Shown in pieces: positions 51,590 to 57,295 of a DNA stretch of 57,295 bases (positions within the stretch are counted from its first letter, which is position 1; every line of letters starts with the position of its first letter). Both the position numbers and the translations under genes were made by a program. The notes under the pieces are model-generated. The model was not told where the DNA came from. It worked only from the letters and a program-made list of their open reading frames with translations, and ran no database searches. The DNA is from Kyrpidia sp. Lineage in GTDB: Bacteria > Bacillota > Bacilli > Kyrpidiales > Kyrpidiaceae. The DNA lies in the NCBI GenBank assembly GCA_029960885.1, contig JASBVV010000032.1:1-57295 (forward strand), written 5' to 3'.

Positions 51590-52327
51590 ATGATCACCTT
51601 CGGATTTGCATCGGTGACCCATGCGGCCCTGGGGGAATTTCTGAACACGGTGGCGGAGATCTGGGCGGAGCGATTCTCCGGCGTGGCGATGATCCACAAG
51701 GACGTCGAACTGGTGGATTTGTCCGATTCCCTGCGAAAGCTCGACCTTGGACCCATTGATCGGGCCGACCGGCTGTTTCTGCTGTGTTCGGGGAATCCGG
51801 CCCTGGCGGCAGGACTCGCCGGGCTTTTGCACCATATCGAGTCCCTCCACGGCAGCCGGGTGAACCTGGTGCTCACTCAGCTTTCCGAGGAGGGGGTGGC
51901 TCAGGCGTTCAAACAGGCGGTGGACCGACCGATTTTCGGAATTGTGAAAGACGCCCAGGATGCGCGGCGAGAAATGGTGCAGTTGGTGGAAGCTTTGGTG
52001 TACGAATACGTGGCGGTGCGTCTGGAAGAGCGGCGCAAGGACGAAGTCCGGGATTTGGTGCTGCGGATTCTCGGCGCCCAGCGGCTGGTGATCGGGCCGA
52101 GCCGCGGCATCGAGGCCGGCTTGGACCAATTGGACCTCTCTTTCGGGGTTCGCTGGATTTTGCAGGAGTTCGTGCAATTGCGTGTGCAGTTGGGCCAACC
52201 GGTGGATAAGGCACTGGAAGATCTGCTGCCGTTGGCGTTCGCCGGGGACGGCGGCTCGGCCATGGCCAGACAACTGGCCCTGGAGACCGAGGTTTTGCGG
52301 GTTTTGCGGGGAGAACGGAAAAACTAG
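51590..52327 (+). CDS. Hypothetical protein of 245 residues
   Basis: I do not recognise a family. The N-terminal half looks alpha/beta ('MITFGFASVTHAALGEFLNT', 'DRLFLLCSGNPALAAGLAGL', 'SRVNLVLTQLSEEGVAQAF'). The C-terminal half is helical and charged ('YVAVRLEERRKDEVRDLVL'). The ATG at 51590 is six bases after GGAGG, and codon use matches the neighbours. It is divergent from the glucosaminidase and precedes an aldo/keto reductase by 63 bases. No transmembrane helix, signal or catalytic motif is evident. Confidence 0.75.
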   Translation: MITFGFASVTHAALGEFLNTVAEIWAERFSGVAMIHKDVELVDLSDSLRKLDLGPIDRADRLFLLCSGNPALAAGLAGLLHHIESLHGSRVNLVLTQLSEEGVAQAFKQAVDRPIFGIVKDAQDARREMVQLVEALVYEYVAVRLEERRKDEVRDLVLRILGAQRLVIGPSRGIEAGLDQLDLSFGVRWILQEFVQLRVQLGQPVDKALEDLLPLAFAGDGGSAMARQLALETEVLRVLRGERKN

Positions 52328-52390
52328 GTGCAGGCGAGCGGGGACCGTCGGGCGGCCGTCGCAAGGTTCGAATCGACAGGAGGGTTATGC

Positions 52391-53221
52391 GTGATTCGGG
52401 GGATTTCCGAGACGGCGATCTTGAGCAACGGTGTGCCGATGCCCTGGTTCGGGCTGGGCGTCTACAAAGCGGAAGACGGGGAGGAAGTGGAGCGGGCCGT
52501 TTTGACGGCGCTGGAGGTCGGCTACCGCAACATCGACACCGCGGCCATGTATGGGAACGAGGCCGGGGTCGGCCGGGCGGTCAAGGCGAGCGGCATCCCC
52601 CGGGAGCAGATGTTCCTCACCACCAAAGTGTGGAACACCGATCAGGGATACGACTCGACCTTGAAGGCGTTTGAAGAGAGCCGACGCCGCCTGGGTGTGG
52701 ACTATGTGGACCTCTATCTGATCCACTGGCCGGTGAAGGGGAAATACAAAGAGACGTGGAAAGCCCTGGAGAGATTGTACAGAGACGGATGGGTGCGGGC
52801 TATCGGAGTGAGCAATTTTCAGATTCACCATCTGGAGGACCTTCTGGCCGGTTGTGAAATCCCGCCGATGGTCAACCAGGTGGAGTACCATCCGAGGCTG
52901 ACCCAAAAACCGCTCTTGGCGTTCTGTGAAGAGCACCGAATCCAACTGGAGGCGTGGAGTCCCCTGATGCGGGGGCGGATCTTCGACGACCCGGTGGTGC
53001 GCAGGTTGGCGGAAAAGTATAACAAGTCTCCGGCCCAGATTGTTCTTCGGTGGGACTTGGAACACCGGGTGGCGACCATTCCAAAATCGGTGCGTCCGGA
53101 ACGCATCCGGGAGAACGCGGACATTTTCGATTTTCAACTGGCTCCCCAGGACGTGGCGAATCTCGATCAACTGAATCGAGACCAGCGGGTCGGTCCCGAT
53201 CCGGATCATTTCCATTTTTGA
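52391..53221 (+). CDS. Aldo/keto reductase
   Basis: A 276-residue NADPH-dependent reductase of the AKR5 type (2,5-diketogluconate reductase/glyoxal reductase-like, cf. Bacillus YvgN). The catalytic tetrad is visible: Asp and Tyr in 'NIDTAAMYGNEAGVG', Lys in 'FLTTKVWNTDQGY' and His in 'DLYLIHWPVKGK'. The cofactor loop is 'ATIPKSVRPERIREN'. The GTG at 52391 has AGGAGGG upstream. Length is normal, and it probably reduces reactive carbonyls. Confidence 0.93.
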   Translation: MIRGISETAILSNGVPMPWFGLGVYKAEDGEEVERAVLTALEVGYRNIDTAAMYGNEAGVGRAVKASGIPREQMFLTTKVWNTDQGYDSTLKAFEESRRRLGVDYVDLYLIHWPVKGKYKETWKALERLYRDGWVRAIGVSNFQIHHLEDLLAGCEIPPMVNQVEYHPRLTQKPLLAFCEEHRIQLEAWSPLMRGRIFDDPVVRRLAEKYNKSPAQIVLRWDLEHRVATIPKSVRPERIRENADIFDFQLAPQDVANLDQLNRDQRVGPDPDHFHF

Positions 53222-53277
53222 ACGACGCGGTGGCACAGGCCGGGTCCTCTCCCGGCCCTTTGTGGTATGCTGAATCC

Positions 53278-53685
53278 ATGAGGCATCCAGCTCACACCGG
53301 ACGGTTTGCCATTTTGGTGGAAGGAAAAAACGATCGGGCGAGGCTGCGGCGAATCGTACCCGATGATGTGCTGATCCTTTGCACCAACGGAATCCCGAGC
53401 CACGAAAAATTGATGGCCTTGCATAAACAGGTGGGGAACAGGCAGGCGGTGATTCTGACGGACAACGATGCGTCGGGGAAGCGCATCCGGCGGCTGCTGG
53501 CCGAAGTGTTTCCCGATGCGCTGCACGCCTACACCAAGGCGGGGTACGCCGGGGTGGAAGGGACCCCATTGGATTATCTGACGCGGCAGTTGGAAAAAAC
53601 GGGGGTGCTTGATCCCGAGTGGGACGAACACCGACCGGGCGCGGGTCGGGATCCGTGCGGAGGGACGAATGGAAAGCGGAAGTAG
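53278..53685 (+). CDS. Toprim-domain protein (YusF/RNase M5-like)
   Basis: A 135-residue stand-alone toprim domain with the catalytic Glu in 'FAILVEGKNDRARLRRI' and the metal-binding Asp-x-Asp in 'AVILTDNDASGKRIRRLL'. It resembles Bacillus YusF and the N-terminal half of RNase M5, a small nuclease-like family with no firm substrate. The start is ATG 53278, 56 bases after the aldo/keto reductase stop, without a strong ribosome site, so exact start is moderate. It precedes the GH2 gene. Confidence 0.85.
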   Translation: MRHPAHTGRFAILVEGKNDRARLRRIVPDDVLILCTNGIPSHEKLMALHKQVGNRQAVILTDNDASGKRIRRLLAEVFPDALHAYTKAGYAGVEGTPLDYLTRQLEKTGVLDPEWDEHRPGAGRDPCGGTNGKRK

Positions 53686-53777
53686 GCTTGGGGTCCGATG
53701 GGCCGCCGGGCCGTTGCGGGGATGGCCGCGCTCCAAGAGGGGCGCCGGTGGGCAAACGGATGACCGGGGTGGCTGTG

Positions 53778-56330
53778 ATGAGAGAAGAGCGCGCCATTGT
53801 CTCCTGGCGCATGGAGGGGTTTGAACCCGGGACCTTCCGGGATGTGGAGGTGGCGGGTCGGGAATATGTGGATCACTTCTGGCTCCGGGCCGACGTGCCG
53901 GGAGACGTGCACACCACGCTGCGAGAGGCCGGGGTGATTCCCGACCCGTTTGTCGGCCACAGCGACTGGGGGACGCGCTGGGTGGAGCAGAGGGTATGGT
54001 GGTATCGGGGGCATTTTTTCATGGAGGAAGGGGCTCTTCACAGCGGAGACACCCTGGAATTGGTGTTCGAAGGGCTGGATACCCTGGCGACGATTTACGT
54101 GAACGGCAGGGAGCTTGGAAGGCACGCGAACATGTTTGTCCCCGTCTCTTTTGATGTGACCCGGGAGCTCGTGGCCGGGGACAATGTGGTGGCGGTGAAA
54201 CTCGATCCGATCGCCGCGGCGGTGCGGGAGAAGGACCTTTCCCTCTGGGCGGCGTTTAACCGGGAGCGGGTCTGGGTGCGAAAAGCCCAGAGCCACTTCG
54301 GATGGGACTGGGGGCCGAATATCGTGCCCTGCGGGATTTGGCGGCCCGTGCTGCTGCGTCGCCACCGGGGGATGATCATCCGGTCCGCGCAGGTGCGGAC
54401 ATTGTCCGCCGGGGAAGAGCGGGCGCGGGTCCGAGTGGAGGTGGACGTGGAGGGGCCCCTGATCGGAGATGCGGCCGCCGGTGCCCGGGTTCGGGTCTGT
54501 CTTTGGGAGGGAGATCGGAAGGCGGCGGTGTCGGAGTGCTCCCTGGACGGGGATCGGGCGGCGGCCGATCTCGAGGTGCCCGAGCCCAGGCTGTGGTGGA
54601 CTTTCGATCTGGGAGAGCCGTATCTCTATCGGATGGAGATCACCCTGGTTGTCCGGGGAGAGGAGGTCGACCGGCGGGAGCACCCGGTGGGCCTGCGCAC
54701 GGTGACGCTTCTGCGAGAAGAGAACGGTGAGCCGAGGTTTACGTTTGTCCTGAACGGCCGGCCGATCTTCGCCAAAGGGGCGAACTGGGTTCCGGCGGAC
54801 CAGTTTGTCGGTGCCCTCCCGGACGGACGGTATGTCCGGCTGCTGCGGGCGGCCCGGAATGCGGGGATGAACATGATTAGGGTCTGGGGGGGCGGCCTGT
54901 ATGAGCGGGAGATTTTTTACGACACCTGCGACCGGCTGGGGATCCTGGTGTGGCAGGATTTCATGTTTGCCTGCGCCCTGTACCCGGATTACAATAAAGA
55001 TTTTTTGGAAAATGTGAAGATGGAGATCGAGAGCGTGGTTCGCCGCCTCCGGCGCCATCCCTCGCTGGCCCTGTGGTGCGGCAACAATGAAAATGACTGG
55101 CTCTGGGAAATGATGGTGTCCGACGGCCGGTTGCGGGAGCCGTTTTACGGGGAACGCATCTACCATCGTTTGATCCCGGAGACGCTTCGCCGGCTGGACC
55201 CGGAACGCCCCTATCGGCCGAGTTCTCCCTACGGGGGGACGGATCACAACAGCGCCGAAGAAGGGGACCGGCACAATTGGCAGGTGTGGCACGGCCACGT
55301 GTATCCCCGCCGCTTTGGGGAACCGGAACGGGTGGACAGGAGTGTCCCGGGGGTTTCTTTTAAGCAGTATCTGCGGGACACTGCACGGTTTGTGAGCGAG
55401 TTCGGGATTCAGGCATCGGCCAACCGGTACACTCTGGAGCGATGGATTCCGCCGGGAAAACTGGAATGGGGCGGCCCGGAGCTGGAGTACCGGAACAAAG
55501 ATGCGCATCCGGAGAAGGCGATGCTGCTCATGGCCGGGTATACCGGGATTCCGGAGACGTTCGATCAGTATCTGATGTACTCCATGCTTACCCAGGCCGA
55601 AGGTTTGCGCTTGGCGGTCGAACACTATCGGAGGCGAAAGTTTGCCACGTCCGGGGCGCTGATTTGGCAGTTGAACGACTGCTGGCCCGGGATCAGCTGG
55701 AGTATCATCGATTATGAAGGCCTGCCGAAAGCGGCGTATTATTACGCCAAACGGTTTTTTCACCCCTACCTGCTGACCCTGGAGGAGCAGGGGGACGAGT
55801 GGGTGCTGTGGGCGGTCTGGGACGGCTGGGGGCTATTGAGGGACGAGGTTCAGGTAGAAGTGGTGGATTTTCAAGGGAATCGTTTGAAAGTGGGGCGATG
55901 GCCGGTTCGGGTTCCGGACAACGGACGGCAGGAGGTCGTTCGCCTCTCCCGGAAGGAGTGGCTGGCCCGGGCGGACGTCCGGGAGGCGGCGGTGGCCCTG
56001 CGGTCAACATCCGGCCGGACTCCGGTGCGGTGGGTCTATCTTTGCGATCAAATGGAGATGCGGTTGCCGCCGGCCACGCTGCAGGCCCGGATCCTGCCCG
56101 GCGGCCGGGCTGTCCGTGTGGAGACGGACGTGCACGCCAGGATGGTGCTCCTGGAGACGCCCGGGCGGGCGGCGGTGTTTCGGGACAATTATTTCGACAT
56201 GGCGGCCGGCGAAAGCCGAACGGTCGAGCTGTCCCAGGACGATCCGAACCCGCTGGACCGAGTGACAGTTCGGTGCTTGAACAATTCGTGCGAGCCCCGC
56301 GGCGGGCCCCTCGCACAAGCCGGGATGTGA
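53778..56330 (+). CDS. Glycoside hydrolase family 2, beta-mannosidase
   Basis: An 850-residue GH2 enzyme without signal peptide, hence cytosolic. The N-terminal jelly-roll carries 'VPGDVHTTLREAGVIPDPFV' and 'FGWDWGPNIVPCGIWRPV', both typical of beta-mannosidases. Then come an immunoglobulin-like domain and a TIM barrel with acid/base Glu in 'LALWCGNNENDWLWEM' (near 437) and nucleophile Glu in 'ARFVSEFGIQASAN' (near 541). C-terminal beta domains follow. It releases terminal beta-mannose from oligosaccharides. ATG 53778 follows GGGGTGG; ATG 53760 is an in-frame alternative. Confidence 0.93.
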   Translation: MREERAIVSWRMEGFEPGTFRDVEVAGREYVDHFWLRADVPGDVHTTLREAGVIPDPFVGHSDWGTRWVEQRVWWYRGHFFMEEGALHSGDTLELVFEGLDTLATIYVNGRELGRHANMFVPVSFDVTRELVAGDNVVAVKLDPIAAAVREKDLSLWAAFNRERVWVRKAQSHFGWDWGPNIVPCGIWRPVLLRRHRGMIIRSAQVRTLSAGEERARVRVEVDVEGPLIGDAAAGARVRVCLWEGDRKAAVSECSLDGDRAAADLEVPEPRLWWTFDLGEPYLYRMEITLVVRGEEVDRREHPVGLRTVTLLREENGEPRFTFVLNGRPIFAKGANWVPADQFVGALPDGRYVRLLRAARNAGMNMIRVWGGGLYEREIFYDTCDRLGILVWQDFMFACALYPDYNKDFLENVKMEIESVVRRLRRHPSLALWCGNNENDWLWEMMVSDGRLREPFYGERIYHRLIPETLRRLDPERPYRPSSPYGGTDHNSAEEGDRHNWQVWHGHVYPRRFGEPERVDRSVPGVSFKQYLRDTARFVSEFGIQASANRYTLERWIPPGKLEWGGPELEYRNKDAHPEKAMLLMAGYTGIPETFDQYLMYSMLTQAEGLRLAVEHYRRRKFATSGALIWQLNDCWPGISWSIIDYEGLPKAAYYYAKRFFHPYLLTLEEQGDEWVLWAVWDGWGLLRDEVQVEVVDFQGNRLKVGRWPVRVPDNGRQEVVRLSRKEWLARADVREAAVALRSTSGRTPVRWVYLCDQMEMRLPPATLQARILPGGRAVRVETDVHARMVLLETPGRAAVFRDNYFDMAAGESRTVELSQDDPNPLDRVTVRCLNNSCEPRGGPLAQAGM

Positions 56331-56390
56331 TACACTGGAAATGTCCCGGGTCGGTTCCGGGAAACATTCCGGGAATGGGAGGTTGCTGCC

Positions 56391-57295
56391 ATGGAGTACA
56401 GAAGGCTGGGAAACAGCGGTCTCAAAGTATCGGCCATCGCTTTGGGAAGCTGGCTCACGTACGGCACGGTGACCGAAGAGCGGACGGCGGAGGCCTGTGT
56501 ACATAAAGCCTTTGAACTCGGCGTCAACCATTTTGATTGCGCCAATGTCTACGGGGCGACTCCGCACGCCGCCGAACGGGTTCTGGGACGTGCCTTGCGG
56601 GAGTATCCCCGGGAGAGCTATGTGCTGACGACGAAGGTATTCTGGCCGGTGGGCGACGGGCCGAACGACCGGGGGTTGAGCCGCAAGCACATCGTCGGGG
56701 AGGTGGAGAAAAGCCTGTCGGCCCTCGGGGTCGATTATGTGGATATTTTTTACTGCCACCGGTTCGATCCGGAAACCGACCTGGAGGAGACCCTCCGGGC
56801 CATCGACGATCTGATCACCCAGGGCAAGATCCTCTATGCCGGCTTTAGCGAATGGTCGGCTTTGCAAATCGCCGACGGCGTCCGGTTGCAAAAGGAATTG
56901 GGGCTGCACCGCTTCGCGGCCAGCCAGCCGCTGTACAACATGCTCAATCGGCAGATCGAGCGGGAGGTCGTTCCACTCTGCGCCCGGGAGGGAATCGGAC
57001 AGGTGGTGTTCTCTCCCTTGGCCCAGGGGGTGCTCACGGGAAAATACCGCCCGGGGCAGCGGCCGCCGGCCGGCAGCCGGGGCGCCACTCCTCAGGTTCA
57101 AGCGTTCATGCGGCGGTACATGCAAACGGATGTGCTGGAAAAAGTTCACCAGTTGGAGGCGGTGGCCCGGCGGTGTGATCTGACCCTGGCGCAAATGGCC
57201 CTGGCCTGGGTGCTGCGCCTTCCCCAGGTCAGCAGCGCCCTGATCGGCGCGTCGAAGCCGGAGCAGCTGGAGGAGAATGTGAAGGCGGTGGGGGT
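56391..57295 (+). CDS. Aldo/keto reductase, AKR potassium-channel-beta/YghZ-like (3' end cut by window)
   Basis: The frame is open to the last base, giving 301 residues of a normal 310-330. It starts 'MEYRRLGNSGLKVSAIALGS'. Catalytic Asp and Tyr are in 'NHFDCANVYGATPHAAE', Lys in 'YVLTTKVFWPVGDG' and His in 'DIFYCHRFDPETD'. The C-terminal cofactor region 'ALIGASKPEQLEENVKAVG' is reached before the window ends. The ATG at 56391 has GGGAGG eight bases before it. It is a different subfamily from the reductase at 52391 and may act with the mannosidase on sugar-derived carbonyls. Confidence 0.92.
   Translation, partial: MEYRRLGNSGLKVSAIALGSWLTYGTVTEERTAEACVHKAFELGVNHFDCANVYGATPHAAERVLGRALREYPRESYVLTTKVFWPVGDGPNDRGLSRKHIVGEVEKSLSALGVDYVDIFYCHRFDPETDLEETLRAIDDLITQGKILYAGFSEWSALQIADGVRLQKELGLHRFAASQPLYNMLNRQIEREVVPLCAREGIGQVVFSPLAQGVLTGKYRPGQRPPAGSRGATPQVQAFMRRYMQTDVLEKVHQLEAVARRCDLTLAQMALAWVLRLPQVSSALIGASKPEQLEENVKAVG

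Noticed and set aside
53574-55763. A 729-codon frame antisense to the GH2 gene, and similar long antisense frames at 42950-44578 and 44705-46003 (metH)
   Set aside because: No ribosome sites and no recognisable domains; they mirror codon bias of the real genes.

Overview
The window reads as a chromosomal segment of a high-G+C, spore-former-type Firmicute. Strong AGGAGG-like ribosome sites, frequent GTG/TTG starts, Bacillus-type gene families (ECF sigma/anti-sigma pairs, a yng-like leucine-degradation relic, CtaA/CtaB, ResA/CcdA, PdhABCD, YusF-like toprim) and aerobic heme-A/cytochrome-c machinery fit Alicyclobacillaceae, for example a Kyrpidia-like thermophile. The placement is inference; no rRNA or other marker lies in the window. 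I see no tRNA, rRNA, CRISPR array, prophage or intact insertion sequence.

Layout. 1-4680: two membrane proteins, an ECF sigma factor, a multi-spanning putative anti-sigma protein and an ABC ATPase, all on +. 4908-8120: a cation/proton antiporter (-) divergent from a TPP-dependent acetolactate-synthase-like enzyme (+). 8103-12528: a soluble GAF-GAF-PAS histidine kinase, a DUF169 protein and a CDF metal exporter. 12594-16164: divergent response regulator and sensor kinase next to a Met-rich multicopper oxidase, a likely copper-response unit. 16200-19973: purU, asnB and a VIT/CCC1 transporter. 20178-24253: a zone of decayed genes, with an internally deleted ECF sigma factor beside its intact membrane partner, the remnant of a leucine-degradation operon and a broken chemotaxis receptor. 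24493-31676: CNNM/CorC protein, Lin0512 protein, glutaredoxin, a GAF-PAS-GGDEF-EAL protein, a subtilase remnant, PfpI, a HAD phosphatase and a CDGSH protein. 32001-36823: pyruvate dehydrogenase operon with frame lesions in E1-alpha and at the E3 start. 36950-37200: tails of two unrelated genes placed end to end. 37420-40815: a sulfur/thiol-redox island (rhodanese, CstR-like repressor, broken DUF302 gene, methyltransferase, ResA, CcdA). 40816-49491: alpha/beta hydrolase, CPA1 antiporter, metH, a small hypothetical, ctaA and ctaB. 49786-57295: secreted glucosaminidase, an unknown protein, two aldo/keto reductases, a toprim protein and a GH2 beta-mannosidase.

The most unusual signal is the way genes are broken. 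Two unrelated genes (the MCP at 23632-24253 and the DUF302 gene at 38333-38727) have their middles replaced by inverted pieces of another gene. In each case a related sequence lies 1.3-1.9 kb downstream in the opposite orientation. With the in-frame sigma deletion, the truncated biotin carboxylase, the frame-broken subtilase and pdhA, and the two-tail junction, this suggests a locus shaped by local template-switching or deletion events. Raw-read or assembly error must be excluded for the small frameshifts.

The most coherent functional unit is the sulfur island. Its CsoR-family regulator has Cys31 and Cys60 but Asn in place of the copper-binding His, the pattern of persulfide-sensing CstR. It sits beside a rhodanese driven by a near-consensus promoter overlapped by G/C-tract sequences.
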